Of a DNA stretch of 64,000 nt, positions 12,047-23,665 are shown piece by piece. The position numbers and the translations under genes were made by a program. The stretch lies in contig WBMZ01005358.1 of the NCBI GenBank assembly GCA_013400975.1, positions 57,824 through 121,823 of the forward strand, read 5' to 3'. The first letter of the stretch is position 1; every line of letters begins with the position of its first letter. The stretch comes from Atrichornis clamosus (taxonomy: Eukaryota; Chordata; Aves; Passeriformes; Menuridae). The notes beneath the pieces are model-generated. The model worked only from the letters and a program-made list of their open reading frames with translations, was not told the origin of the DNA and searched no databases.

Positions 12047-12453
12047 TGTAGTGGTTTAACCCCAGCTGGCAACTAAAGTCCATGCAGCTGCTTGTTCACT
12101 CACCACACAGCAGAATTGGGGAGAAAAGCAGAAGTGGGAAAACTTATGGGTTGAGAAAAAAAAAAACAAAGCAGAAGCTGTGCCTACAATCAAAGCAATA
12201 CAAGGAATTGATTCACTGCTTCTCATCTGCATGGCCATGACACTTTGTCCCCTCCCAACTTCTCGTGCATCCCTAGCCTCCTTGCTGGTGAGATGGAGTG
12301 AGAGGCAGAAAAGGTCTTGATGCTGCGGAAGCCCTACTCAGCAATAACAAAAGCATCCCTCTGTTATCAACAGTTTCCAGCACAAATCCAGAACACAGCC
12401 CCATGATAATTACTATGCAGAAAACTAGCTTTATCCCAGCCAAAACTGGCACA
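12047..12453 (-). mobile_element. Solo ERV LTR, minus strand
   Basis: On the plus strand it starts TGTAGTGGTTTAACCCCAGC, the complement of the family's 3' end, and finishes GCTTTATCCCAGCCAAAACTGGCACA, the complement of its 5' end. Length is 407 bp. Flanking pentamers AATAC (12042-12046) and GATAC (12454-12458) agree at four of five positions, supporting these boundaries. An A-run at 12157-12168 (plus strand) lies in the R/U5-like part. No gag, pol or env sequence adjoins it. A related LTR of the same length lies 971 bp away in the opposite orientation. Confidence 0.85.
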
Positions 12454-13424
12454 GATACTTACAGTAATTGAAGCTGTATATAGCTGCATCTTTGGATCAC
12501 ATGTTTTGAACAGAAAGTATGTAGCCCATATCATAGAATAAAAATTTCCTCCCACCCCATCACAAAAGTAGTGGAACAAAAATGTGTAATAACTTCTCAG
12601 TTATATTCTCTACTTTTATTTCCTATTCAAGTCTTTTAAATTCATCTCTATTTCAGGAGATGGTCTCTGGCTCACTTTTAATTCCACTTTTAAAAAGAAC
12701 TTGCCATTGTAAAAAGACCACATGCTTCCACATCTCAGAAGAAATTTTATTACCAGTTCTCCAGTGATTTGTTTGAATGAACATAAGAATTAAACAAAAT
12801 ATGAAACACCTTCCAAATATGTCTAAAGATTCAAACTCTTCAATAACCTTATTAGTGTGAGCTATAGGAATCTAACTTTGCTTCTGCAACCTTAAACCTT
12901 TTCAGTAAGCACTGATTGCTAGTCAGATTCTCTAAAAACACCCCCAAAATTTCTTGGTCTGGAAGGACTGGAAGAAAGCGAATAATTGGTAAATGCTTAA
13001 GATCATCTTCATATTATATTCTATAGTATTTTTAAGTTTCTGGTAAATTTCCTTCATTATGGCAGTAGATGATATATTCATGAAGATATTCTTAACTGTT
13101 GAGTTCTATATTGCATGCTTGTCACAAGCAAATAAAAAGATAATAGTACTATGTTCATTTGTATTTGCCATATATTTATGTTGAGAAAGATTTTTTGATT
13201 TTTCTGTTGGTTTTTATTTCTTTTTAATTCTCCATAGATTTTCTGAACATCTGTTTAGAGATGTTTTATTACAATTTTTATATGTTTTATTTAAGCTTCA
13301 TTGTTCAGTACTGTTTTCTGCTCTGCTTGCGAGGTATACTTATTGCCTTCTGCTGCTTAAAGTCAATTGTCCTAAAATGATTTTAAACCTCCTGTTGGGT
13401 TTAAATTCCCTATATCTATATTTC
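12454..13424. other. AT-rich spacer between inverted LTRs
   Basis: No gene is recognised. The longest open frame is about 70 codons and carries no motif. The stretch lies between two opposite-facing LTRs of one family. Confidence 0.5.
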
Positions 13425-13831
13425 TGTCCTGGTTTCAGTTGAGGTAGAGTTAGTTTTCTCCCTATTAGCTAATATAGTGGGTTTAGGATGAGAATAATGT
13501 TGATAACACACTGATATTTGAGTTGTTGCTAAGTGTTGCTCATTCTCAATATCATGGGAGTTTTTAAGGTTCCCATGCTCTGCCAGTAAGCAGGTGCACA
13601 AGTGTTCTTCACTCTTCTTTCTTTCCTTGGATATTATTTCTCTCTCTTTGTTTTCTCCCTTTTCATAATAATTATTAGTATTAGCATTATATTTTACTTT
13701 ACTTTCAGTTATTAAACTGTTCTTATCTTAATCTGCAGGTTTTACCGTCTTCTGTTTCCCTAACCATCCTACTGGGGAGGTGGGTGGACACATGGATGTA
13801 CACAGTTGCTGACTGGGGTTAAACCACACCA
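13425..13831 (+). mobile_element. Solo ERV LTR, plus strand
   Basis: It starts TGTCCTGGTTTCAGTTGAGG and ends ACTGGGGTTAAACCACACCA. In between are ATAATGTTGATAACACACTG, diagnostic of this avian LTR family, and an ATTAAA polyadenylation signal at 13711-13716 followed by CTGTTCTTATCTTAATC. Length is 407 bp. I find no convincing target-site duplication, so the insertion is old or one boundary has shifted. No internal retroviral sequence adjoins. Confidence 0.88.
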
Positions 13832-14984
13832 TCTTTATACTGGATTCACTGGCTGCTTGCATGCATGAATATATCATATGTACATGAGATTTTTGACAGT
13901 GTATAAGTATAGTTATACTTATATATCTATGCATATATCTAGTTGGAACAAATTTGTTTACTTACTCAAAGTGAGTTGCTTTTCAGGAACAATTATCTCA
14001 AGCTGCCATTTATGGAATTTACATCACATCACATGTTATAAATCCACCTTCAGTTTCTACTATATTGCTGTATTTTATTATATTTCTAGATCATATTTCT
14101 ATATTTCTGAAATTCTTACTTGTAATGAAAGAAATACATGTACATCCATTGATAATGCAACTCAAGGACCAGAACTAAGAAAACAACACTTCATAGGAGA
14201 GAGAAAAAATCCCCAGGATTTGCACAAAATATATTTTTTCTTATTTACATTTAGTTTCCTTTTAAATTAGTTCTCTAAACTGGCTTAGTGTACGACAGCA
14301 TGAAAGCCAGTTACTACTCATGGCACACATGACTGAGGATAGAGGGACAGGCAGAAAGGATAATCTCAAATTAGACTGGTTTAAGCTGGCATGGTACCGA
14401 ACTCTAAGAAAATATGTGGGGATTTTGGTTTAGCCTAATGGAAGAAATAGCAGATATGATTATTCTTTGGAAATACAAGGAGAAAATATTAAGATAAAAG
14501 CAATCATTTCAAACACTAATAGACATAAATGAGTACAAACTGGTCATGTGTAAATTTAGGTTTGAACTTAAATGGGGACTTTATGGTGTAGTTGTTCACA
14601 ATAGCAGAGGATTAAACTTAGATGACTGACAATATTGCTTTAAAGCCCATGTTCCTTGAAAAATAGGGAACAAAGAAAGCGATAGGAAAGTGAGAATTTT
14701 AGGAGAGGCATTGTCTGAAAGTGGATCTGTGTGTCATCAAAAATAAGGTATACTTACACTATCGACCTGCAAAAGGGAATTAACTAACCTAAAGACATCT
14801 CAGAAGATGTAAAGCTAAAAATGATAACAGTTATGAAAGGAAACTAAAGTAGACAGTTGCTTTAAAGTATCAACATTGTTTTTTATTCCCTGAGGTATCC
14901 TTGTTACTGAATTTTGAGCTGTGCTTGACACATTGATAAAACTTGGGACACAAAATGCAGTTGTTTGTGGTGGCTAGAGCACTT
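13832..14984. other. AT-rich intergenic sequence
   Basis: The plus-strand frame 13878-14270 (130 codons, rich in Tyr, Phe, Ser and Ile) starts only 47 bp beyond the LTR. It has no family motif, and its composition is what random AT-rich sequence gives. Nothing else is recognised. Confidence 0.5.
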
Positions 14985-16030
14985 GGAATCACAGAATAGC
15001 TTGGGTTGGAAGGCATCTTTAAAGGTCATCTAGTCCAAACCTTCTTCAATGAACAAGGACTTCTTCTACTAGGTCATCTTCCTCACTGCTTCATCCAATC
15101 TGACCTTGAACACTTCCAGTGACAGGACACCCACAACTTGCCTGGGCAACCTGTCCCAGTCTTTCACCACTGTAATAGAAAATAAAAGAAAATCCCTTAT
15201 ATCTAGTCTAAATCTTCCCTACTTCAGTTTAAAACCAGGGTCCTCCTTTCTACCCTTTAAATAAGTGCAACATTTCCCTTCTTCCACTCACTGGGAACTT
15301 TACCTAACTCCCATGTCTTTTCAAATATGATGCACAGCATCTTGACAACTACATCAATCAACTCCCTTAGGATCCTGGAATGCATCTCATCAAGTCCCAC
15401 AGATTTACGTGTTCACATTCCTCAGGTGGTCAAAAACCTGATCTTCACTTTGCTCCCCTAGTCTGTGCCTTGTGGCCCATCCATTTAAGAGGTGTTGGAA
15501 GAGAGGCTGTGAGTGAAGACTGAGGCAAAAAATGTTGTCAAGTACTGCAGCCTTCTTATGTATCGCTACCACTTTTGCCAGTTTTGCTTATTGGGGGAGG
15601 ATGCTTTCTTTGCCCTCCTTTTCTTGCTGACATACCTACTCTTCTACTTATTGTTTGCATTCCTTGCCAAGTTCGGCTCCAGACGTGCCTTGGCCTTTCT
15701 GATCCCATCCCTGCAAAACCAGACTGTGTGCTTGTACTCTTCCCAGAATACCTGTCCCTGTATCTTTCAGTGCCTGCACATTTTCTTCTTGTCCTTCAGT
15801 TTGACCCCCAGGCCTTTACTCATCTATGTTGATCTCTTGCCTTCTTTTATTGGTTTCTTACTCCTGGGGATCAAGAGATCTTGTGCTCTATGAAAAGTAT
15901 CTTTAAAGATCTGTCAACTCTGTTGTGCTCCCTTGCCCCTGAGCACAGTTTCCTAGGAGGACCTATTGACTAATTCTGACATGACCTCTGGAAGTCACAA
16001 CCAAATCTAGGAAATCTATTCTCAGCACCT
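14985..16030 (-). mobile_element. CR1 LINE, 3' end joined to early reverse-transcriptase region
   Basis: The plus strand starts GAATCACAGAATAGCTTGGG, the complement of the CR1 3' terminus, and continues through the 3' untranslated block (CCTGGGCAACCTGTCCCAGT near 15140) to about 15260. It then jumps to the complement of the early reverse-transcriptase part of ORF2: GCATCTCATCAAGTCCCACA near 15383, AGTGAAGACTGAGGCAAAAA near 15512, CCTTGCCAAGTTCGGCTCCA near 15662, and CTTACTCCTGGGGATCAAGA near 15858. The catalytic RT core is deleted between the two parts. The 126- and 85-codon plus-strand frames at 15513-15893 are antisense to CR1. The far edge near 16030 is approximate. Confidence 0.85.
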
Positions 16031-16316
16031 CATCACTTACTAGACTTTGTTTCTCTTAATTACTGCTTTTTTTCTTATTCTATTAGCACAGATAGTTACA
16101 GTGATTGAAAAGTGTTATAACGTGCATGATTCATTTGGATATCAGCATGAGCCTACATCAAGCATTATTTGCATTTTGAGCACTTTTCTTCTTAAGTATT
16201 AAGTTCATCCCAAAACCAAATAATTTAAAAACATTAGCAAGGGTGCAATCTAAAACCCTCAGAAGTAGGAATACTACAGTGAATACTGCCTGTGGATATT
16301 TAATTTGATCCCCCTG

Positions 16317-16538
16317 TGTGTAAAGGTGGTGAAGTGTAAAGTGAAGATTGTGGAAACAGTTTATCTGCGCAATAAATTGTTAGGCACCTACATTAAATCA
16401 GAACTCAGACAGATGGATGCAATTAAGGACTGGCCTGCTCCCAAGTTGAGAAAGCAGACACAGCCCTTTATAGGAATGATTTCTATTTCACTTCCATATC
16501 TTTATCCACGATCAAACCATGAAGCAAAGGAAGGCTAG
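16317..16538 (+). pseudogene. Degraded Ty3/gypsy-like pol fragment (RT-RNase H linker)
   Basis: One plus-strand frame reads through KCKVKIVETVYL, then TYIKSELRQMDAIKDWPAPK, then LRKQTQPFIGMISIS and NHEAKE before a stop at 16536-16538. The pattern K-C-x-F-x(n)-YLG-x(n)-I-K-P-x(n)-K-V-x-A-I-x-D-W-P-x-P-x-T-K-K-Q-x-x-x-F-L-G is the well-known end of the reverse transcriptase and start of the RNase H linker in Ty3/gypsy (Metaviridae) retrotransposons. Here YLG has decayed to YLR, FLG to FIG, and the YYRRFIP-type stretch to SLPYLYPR. The open frame begins at a TTG codon and shows no ATG, so it is a relic and not a gene. I see no matching upstream catalytic RT motif (YxDD) or LTRs. It lies between two CR1 copies. 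The alternative is a chance match, but the run of ordered identities makes that unlikely. Confidence 0.65.
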
Positions 16539-16985
16539 AAAAAAAAAAGTTTGCACTAATCATTTAGACTGTTTGTAGACTAAAGAAAACTAGAAACAGG
16601 TGGAGATTTTGACAATATTCCTGAGTTTTCCAAGCATGCTCTTGAAATGTAGAGAAGGAAGAAGAGAACATGAGTGTCTCACACATCCTTACTTTTGAAA
16701 AAAAAAAAAAAAATTTGGATTTGTATTGATACTAAAGAAACAATAAAAGTAACTCTTAAAATGCTATATTATAGTCCCCATTAACAAAAAAAAAGTAAGC
16801 AAAAGTTATTCAGGTAACTCTGTTTTTAACATTTGTGAATATGAGAAATTTGGATTATTTATGAGAAATACATATGTGATAATTGATTCACCTGGAGATT
16901 TATGTACATGCCCAGGTAAATTTGATGTATATTTCATTAAAAATATATAAATAAATGTATGTTCAGTTTTGTTTATGATATTGAA
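16539..16985. other. AT-rich sequence, no identified feature
   Basis: A-runs occur at about 16538-16547, 16698-16713 and 16785-16794. No extension of the gypsy-like frame is visible in any frame. Confidence 0.5.
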
Positions 16986-17150
16986 TTCTAGAATAATTTA
17001 GGTTGAAAGGATACTCTACATATAATCTAGTCCAAATCCCTGCTCAGAGCAAATGTAATTAGTTCAGGTTGCTCAAAGCCATATCCAATCCAGTCTTGAA
17101 CATCCTCAATGGTGGAGATTCCACAAGCTTTCTGAACAAGCCACTATTTA
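16986..17150 (-). mobile_element. CR1 LINE 3'-end fragment
   Basis: The plus strand reads TTCTAGAATAATTTAGGTTG, then ATAATCTAGTCCAAATCCCT, then CAGGTTGCTCAAAGCCATAT and CCAGTCTTGAACATCCTCAA. This is the complement of the CR1 3' untranslated end. It is divergent, so it is an old copy. A second CR1 3' region begins about 130 bp further on, so this is probably a separate insertion. Confidence 0.85.
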
Positions 17151-17278
17151 GACTGAAATGTTGTTGGCTTACTTACTCTTAAATTCTTACAATACTCTTC
17201 CACAAGGGTGGTGGCTAAAAAGCCCTTAATTTTGTACAGTACAGGACCACATTTAGATGGGTTTTTTTAGTATCCCTA

Positions 17279-18262
17279 GGATGGGGACTCCATTCCCAGG
17301 GAGGATGGGAAACTTGTGTCACTGCTTAGTCACCCTCATAGTAAAAACATTTCCTGATATTTAAAGGGAAACTCCTGTCTTGTCTATGGCAGCCATTGCC
17401 TATGATCTTGTCACTGGGCAAAACTGAAAAAGAGCTTGGCTGCATCATCTTTGCACATTCCCTTCTCCCCTCAGCCTTCTTTTCTCTGGGCTAAACAGTG
17501 CCAGCACTCTCAGCCTTTCCTCATGCTACAGTTCTGCAGTCCTTTAATCATGCTTGCTGAACATTTTCCCGTGTGTCCACATCTCTCTCGCAGTGAAGAA
17601 CCCAGAAGTGGACACAGCTCACCAGGTGTGGCCTCACCCACACTGAATAAAGGGGAAGCATTACCTCCCTCAACCTTCTGGCAATACTTTGCCTGCTGCA
17701 CCTGAGGATACTATGAACTTCCTTTTGCAGCGAGGGCTCATTGCCTGCTCATGTTCAATATGGTGTCTGCTAGGACCCCGAGGTCCTTTTCTGCCGAGTT
17801 GTTTCCAGAAGATAGGCCCCATGGTAGCATATGGTGGTGTATGTGGTTACTTCTCCTCAGGTGCAGGACTTTGCACTTCGTTTTCCTTAACTTCATGAGC
17901 TTCCTGTTAGTTTATTTCTGAAGGCTGTTGAGGTCCCTCTGGATGGCTTGACCGTCTCGCCTATCGGCCGCTCCTCCCAGTTTGGTGCCATCTGCAAACT
18001 CTGTGAGGGAAACCTCTCCTCCATCATCTAGATCAATAAGGAAGATGGTAAACAGCGTCTAAACAATCCTAAACACTGAACCCAGTGTTGATTCCCGGGC
18101 TACCCCACTAGTCACTGCCCTCCAGCTAGACTTTGTGTCACTGATCACCACAGTCTGGGTCCAGACATCCAGCTAGTTTTCAATCCACTTCACCACCTGC
18201 TAATCCGTATTGTGCATCAACTGTTTCTCTGTGAGGATCTCACAGCAAACAATGAAGTCTGC
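17279..18262 (-). mobile_element. CR1 LINE, contiguous 3' untranslated region and reverse-transcriptase core
   Basis: On the plus strand, 17279-17480 is the complement of the 3' end (ACCCTCATAGTAAAAACATT, GGCAAAACTGAAAAAGAGCT). From 17560 to 18262 it is the complement of the reverse-transcriptase domain: GGCCTCACCCACACTGAATA, GGTGCAGGACTTTGCACTTC, AACTTCATGAGCTTCCTGTT, TTGGTGCCATCTGCAAACTC and TGATTCCCGGGCTACCCCAC. The active-site FADD motif of the minus-strand protein reads FADG at 17987-17998, so the second catalytic Asp is lost. The copy is 5'-truncated at about 18262, the usual fate of CR1 insertions. Confidence 0.9.
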
Positions 18263-18772
18263 TTAAGGCTACTCTCCTCTCATCTACCACGCAGATTGGA
18301 CATATATCATTGTCCCACTGGAAAACACAAGCCACACTTACTTTTCTCCTTTAAACATAGGCAAATCTTGGACTTGTAGAAGAGGCAAAACAAGATCAAG
18401 GGAAAGTCTGTTAACCTGTACAGCAGGTTTCTTGTGCATTCATTCTTAGGCAGCAGTCCAAACTCTCCATATACTTATCATGAAAAATATTCCACCTAAA
18501 ATCAAGTGTGAAACTGAATATTTGCTTCCAATACCCTAAATGATTTTGGGACACACACATTCAGTGTGGTGAATTGCCCCTTATTTAAAATATGTAGTAT
18601 ACATCTTCAGTAAAACATAAGCTTAAGATGCATGTTTGTTTGATCTAAGCATATAAATCAAAACTGTAAATTTTAGGTTAGAACACAATGCATTTCAATT
18701 TCATTTATTTAAAGCTTTTCCTCCTTTCAAAATTACTTACACTTTCTATGACCAACAGAGTAGCTGCAAAGT

Positions 18773-18812
18773 AGGAAGTAGGGGGAAAGGAGAGGGGGGA
18801 GGGAAAAGTAAA
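18773..18812 (+). repeat. G-rich polypurine tract
   Basis: Almost every base is A or G, with G-runs of five, six and three (AGGGGGAAAGGAGAGGGGGG, then AGGGAAAAG). Such tracts can adopt triplex or G-quadruplex-like structures. No function is evident. Confidence 0.75.
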
Positions 18813-19065
18813 AAATGTCACCTGGAGTCAAAAAAAGTGAAAGGGTAAGCAAGATTTTAAAGGAAGGTTTTCTGAGTTTTCTAGTAAGTGTTAGCCATTG
18901 TCTGGTATGGTGTATTTAGTAGAATCACCAGCTATGATATATTTTAGTCTTTTCTATCATTGTACATAATCTAAAATGGAAATTTCACTGGGATTAATGT
19001 ATATACCTTATTATAAGTAAATGAAAACTTAAATATTTCTCTGATTATGGGTGAATATCAGTCTT

Positions 19066-19112
19066 TCTAATGAAAAGAAGAAGAGGAAGAAAGAAGAAGG
19101 AAAGAAGAGAGA
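19066..19112 (+). repeat. GAA-rich polypurine tract
   Basis: The sequence is almost entirely A and G with repeating AAGAAG/GAAAG units. It is simple sequence in AT-rich DNA. Confidence 0.75.
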
Positions 19113-19694
19113 TTCTAAAGCTGCCATGATCAGGGATGAAACCTGTAATACATATCAAAGATCTAAAAGATTTCATGAAAATATAAAGCATCCTGAAAAT
19201 GTAATGCATAGCATTTTACTTAAAATGCAATAATTCTTTATTTCTTAAGTAAGTAATATCCAGAAATAAAGAGAAGTGGAAATATAATCAATTTTTGCAC
19301 ATTTTATGACTATAAAAGTTGTATTTGAAATCGTGTCTTTGAGCTTCTTGAGTGCTAAGAACTGTTTATCATTGCTTTCAACACCACATTAAATATCAAC
19401 ATTTTTCTAAACATTTCCACACTCTATATAAGCAGGTAAGATATAGATAAAATGCCAAAAGATGTTATATTAAAATAGGATAAATTTTGCTTTTGAATAA
19501 AGCAAAGTATTTGAAGCACAGAAAATGAGCCCTTTGTGTAAAAAACCTTCAAACTTACAAGAGTGAACATTTACTTTAAACTGTAATTTTGGATGTTGAA
19601 TTTTTTACTGGCAGACTAGATGTCAAGAACATTTACGTTTGGAAGTTTAGCTGATCTCTCACATTAGATGTCTGTCTATAATTTTAAAAAAGCC

Positions 19695-19800
19695 AACACA
19701 AACAAACAAACAAGTTTAAAAAAAAAACCAGGAAAAAGCCCCAAAAAACACAAACAAACAAATGAAAAACCACAAAACAAACAAAACCACCAAAAAGCAA
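19695..19800 (+). repeat. (CAAA)n and A-rich low-complexity tract
   Basis: Repeated ACAAACAAACAAACAA and ACCACAAAACAAACAAAACC units are interspersed with A-runs. The plus strand has almost no T or G here. It may be a decayed poly(A)-type retrotransposition tail, but no element is attached. Confidence 0.75.
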
Positions 19801-21672
19801 TAAAACAATTTTACAAAACAACCTAGGAAATCTTCAGTTTGTTCATTTAAATTTGATTTGAGCTATATCAGAAACAAAACTGTGTGAAGGGTTTTTCTTT
19901 CTTATTTTTAAATCACTTACAAAATGATGGTATGGAAAAAATATTATGAATGGAGCAATCTAGCCCAAAGTTGGTCTTATTAGAAGGAAGTTCTGTATTC
20001 AGAAAATACAATAAAAATTAATGACAATATATTTTCAGAGCTACATAATTTTATTCACTTGCATCTTTACAGGGCTGAGGTTTTTTTGTCAATCATGGAC
20101 CCCACTGTTTTTAATATTAGTATCTTTCCTTCTCACTTTCCACTTTTTTTAGTTTTGTTTTGTTTGTTGGGGTTTTTTTACTGTAAAATATTGTATTACG
20201 TCTGTTCTACCTTGCAATGAAGTTTTTGGCAATTGTATTAAGGAAGAAGAAATATTAATAAAACCAAGAACTCCAGGGGGATTTGAACACATTAACATTT
20301 AATTTAGTAACTGAAACTTGAAACTGTCACCTTACTTGTAAGAATATAAAATTATTTTTACAAGATAGGTAGTGCAGAGAGCTGTGTTGCCACACAAAAC
20401 TTGATGTGAGAAGCCCATAAAGTTAGAATAAATAGCCAGATTATTTAATTTATCTGTTCAGCTTTTCCTGCTTCCCTCTGAATACCCTCGATAGTACAGC
20501 TCTAATCACTGGGGACATTATGGCTGCATATTTTTGCTTTTTTAGGGTGTAAGATAAAGGGTAAATTTTAAATTTTTTCTTCTGTTTCATTTAAACTTTG
20601 CAAAAATGGGGCAAAATATCTTTTGCACTTTAGTAAAGTTCCATAGGAATCTTGAGGCTATTAATTTAAAAATCTGCAATACAAAGTATTTCATTATTCT
20701 TAAGGTCCACACTAAGCTCAAATGAAACCAAGCTGCACTCAAAATCATTAGTATCATAAGATATCAAAATCCCCACTTCATATCAAAATCAGTGTATATT
20801 TCGTGAAAATCAATTAGCTAAATGTGAGATTCATAATTTAAGCTCTTGCATAAAGTTGCCTGTAGAGTTGTTATACCTGTACATCTAAACTTGACTTTTA
20901 TACTTGATGGTAAACTAGTTACTTGAATGCCAACATCATAGATTAGGTGATACTAAGCACTAGCATTTTCAAAGTTTGGTATTACTTAGCCCTTTCATTA
21001 AATTTAGCCCTTTCTTTTTTGCATCGTTAATATCCTTAGTCTTATCAACCATCAAATTGATTGATAATGACGTGATTTTCCATTAAATAAAGTGGGGAAA
21101 AAACAGCTTCTGACTGTAGACTAGGTGGCCTGATCTAGTGGCTGCTAATTAATTCAGGGAAAGTCTTCAGATTCATTTTTCTCCTTAGCCACTAGGACAC
21201 TACAGGTTCATGAATATTGTAGGTGGTTTCTCTAGTTACTTAACACAGGTCACAAGCATCTCCATTTAAACATTTTAAATTCACATTGAAGCAATTCTAC
21301 ACCCAAAGTATGTGGTGTACCATTAGTAAGAAATGACTTGGCAAATAATCTCATATTGGATTGGTCATTCTCAAATAGTTTTTTTGGGAGTTTTTTTGTT
21401 GTTTTTTTTTAAATAAGAGTATTTATTATAGACTTTTTGGCAGCCAAATGTACGTAAATTTCCAAAGCAATTAAAAATTTTAGAATAAATTATAAGAGCT
21501 GTAAAAGTATTATGCACACCTACATGTGCACATGAATTAGTTTGTGGAGTTACTGAGGGAAATTTTGCATTTAGCTGTAGCAGTTTACCCACTCCTGTCT
21601 CTATCAGTGCCAGAAAGAGTTTTGCAGGTCTGCAATAAGGGCTGTCTTTTACACCTTATCAGGTTTAACCAC

Positions 21673-22243
21673 TGTTGGGGTTTAGCCCTGGTAGGCAGCT
21701 GAGACCCACGTGGCTGCTTTGCTTGCTTCCCCTCACTGGGGTGCGGGAGACAACTGGAAAGGTAAAAGTGAGAAATCTCCTGGGTTGAGACAAGGAAAGC
21801 TCAAAAGGTAAAACAAAATCTGTGCATGGAAGCCAAGCAAAAAACAGCAATTCATTCACCATTTCCCATGGGCAGCCAGGGGTTCAGGAAAGCAGGGCTC
21901 CATCACATGGAAAATTAGTTGGGAAGACAAACACCATAAATCCAAATGTCCCCCTTCTTCCTCCCCTAGCTTTATATGCTAAGCATGAGACCAAATGTTA
22001 TGGAATATCCCTTAGTCTGTTGAGTTCAGCTGTCCCAGCAGTGACTTCTGCCAACTTGTTGTGCACCTCCAGCCTCCTCACTGGTGGGGTGGTGTAAAGC
22101 AGAAAAGGCTGTGGCTCTGTGTAAGCACAGCTGAGCAATGGGTAGAACACCCCTGTGTTATCAACACTGTTCTGCTCACAAATCCACAAATCTTATGAGC
22201 TGCTGTGAAGAAAACTACCTCTCTCTCAGCCAAAACTGGTACA
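21673..22243 (-). mobile_element. Solo ERV LTR, minus strand
   Basis: The plus strand starts TGTTGGGGTTTAGCCCTGGT, the complement of the family's 3' end, and ends CTCTCAGCCAAAACTGGTACA, the complement of its 5' end. CTGTGTTATCAACACTGTTC at about 22151-22170 is the complement of the diagnostic GTTGATAACAC core, and TCCTGGGTTGAGACAAGG near 21778-21795 is the complement of the polyadenylation-region sequence. Length is 571 bp. No clear target-site duplication or internal retroviral sequence is seen. Short open frames on both strands (60-90 codons) are by-products of the LTR. Confidence 0.88.
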
Positions 22244-22619
22244 ATACACAATTTAATACAGTAGATTGCTTAATCTGCAACAGAAATATTAATGTGTCTG
22301 TGAGAAGAAGAACCCAAGAGTAGTTTTGAATAACTCCACTCTCCAGGACACTTTCATTCTCTCAGGACAAGTCAAAGCTCATGCCCACCACCAAGTACTG
22401 ACTCTTACTTGAAAAACAGGGCAAATAGCCCTATTTTTGCCAATCCTGCAGTATATTAGTACAGGAATAGTTCTGTCAGCTTATAATATGGAGGTTTTGT
22501 ATTTGCTATCAGAACAGTTTAAAATCCATTCCATACAGAAAGTGAATAAAAAAGAAGAAATTTATAACATGTTTGTCCATTATTTATAAACATGAAGACC
22601 TCAGGCTTCAAGGTAATAC

Positions 22620-22678
22620 AAATGGGAAAATAAAAGGGAGGGAGAAATAAAGAAAAAAGAAGAAAAGAAAAATGAAGG
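22620..22678 (+). repeat. Polypurine A/G-rich tract
   Basis: It consists nearly all of A and G (GGGAGGGAGAAATAAAG, then AAGAAAAGAAAAATGAAGGG) and is followed directly by a T-run. It is low-complexity sequence. Confidence 0.75.
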
Positions 22679-23665
22679 GTTTTTTCCTGGCCTCATGTAA
22701 GCCTCTATAAAATTTACAGAGGACTTAGTGCTATCTGTGCTCTTATCTTAAACCTTCTGTAAAAAATGTGATTTAATGCATCAATCAGAAGGTATTATGG
22801 TGATTTTTTTACAGACATTCTAACATAAACCCACTATAATACCCACCTTGCTGCAATGCATAATTATGCAAAAGTAAATTCTGGTTCCATTAGATCAAAA
22901 CATTTTGGTTCTTGGGACTGTTTTTAAAATAAACTGATTTTTTTGATAAACTGATATAAACATATCTTTAAGCATAGAAGTGAAATGATTTTGACTGTTT
23001 TGGCACCTGTCCACTAAAAAAAGAAAACAAAAATAAAAATATTTTTTCCATCTACTTCAATTTTTTCTAACTGGAGAACTTTAGCCAGATTTAGAAAAAC
23101 TCTAGTAGCTAAGACAGAAATTGGCTAGTTCTGAGTGAGGCAATTAAAATATGGCAATCCAAACCTCACGCCCCAGTAGCTGCCTAGATATGCTTTATTT
23201 AATCTGAAAGCCATTTGAATACTCCCAAGAGTCTAAGCTGCTATCAAAACACACAGGGCACATACAAACACTGCACCTTCACAAAATGAAATAAGAGTTG
23301 TTTTCTTATTTAAAAATATAAAAATGTTACTGTTTATACAGCACTACTACTAAAGCCACTTATCCCAAGAAAAAAAAAAGTCTGTTTAATAAACCCACTC
23401 AAGCTTAAGCAGTAGAAAACCACATTTTCCCTGCAGAATGTGCAACCAATCAGCTAGAGTTTCGGCTGCATGATGGACAGACATAGTGACAAAAGCAAGA
23501 AAGTTATTTAAAGGGATTTCTGTCCAGACTGAACCACTCCCAAGTTAGAGTTTACAGGCAGAAATTTAAGTGCTTAAATTTAGATATCTACTTTTATTTG
23601 AACCATGAATTTCTGATAGCTCCACTGTCCTGGCAGACTGGGCATAGGAACTTAAGAAGACCCAA

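Larger units (their letters stand above)
18263..21672. other. AT-rich intergenic sequence with polypurine and A-rich tracts
   Basis: No gene is recognised in about 3.4 kb. Notable compositional features are a G-rich purine tract at 18773-18812, a GAA-rich tract at 19066-19112 and an A/CAAA-rich tract at 19695-19800. The 60-codon Lys/Glu-rich frame at 19051-19233 is simply the GAA tract translated. Confidence 0.5.

Noticed and set aside
12047..13831. A provirus bounded by two LTRs
   Set aside because: The LTRs are in opposite orientation, each with its own flanks, and the interval has no gag, pol or env similarity.
13878..14270. 130-codon plus-strand open frame
   Set aside because: Its composition (Tyr, Phe, Ser, Ile) is that of chance AT-rich translation. 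It has no domain, no supporting signals and sits just outside an LTR.
15513..15893. 126-codon plus-strand open frame with hydrophobic runs
   Set aside because: It is antisense to the CR1 reverse-transcriptase region and follows CR1 wording exactly.
19051..19233. Lys/Glu-rich small protein
   Set aside because: It is the translation of a GAA-type purine tract.
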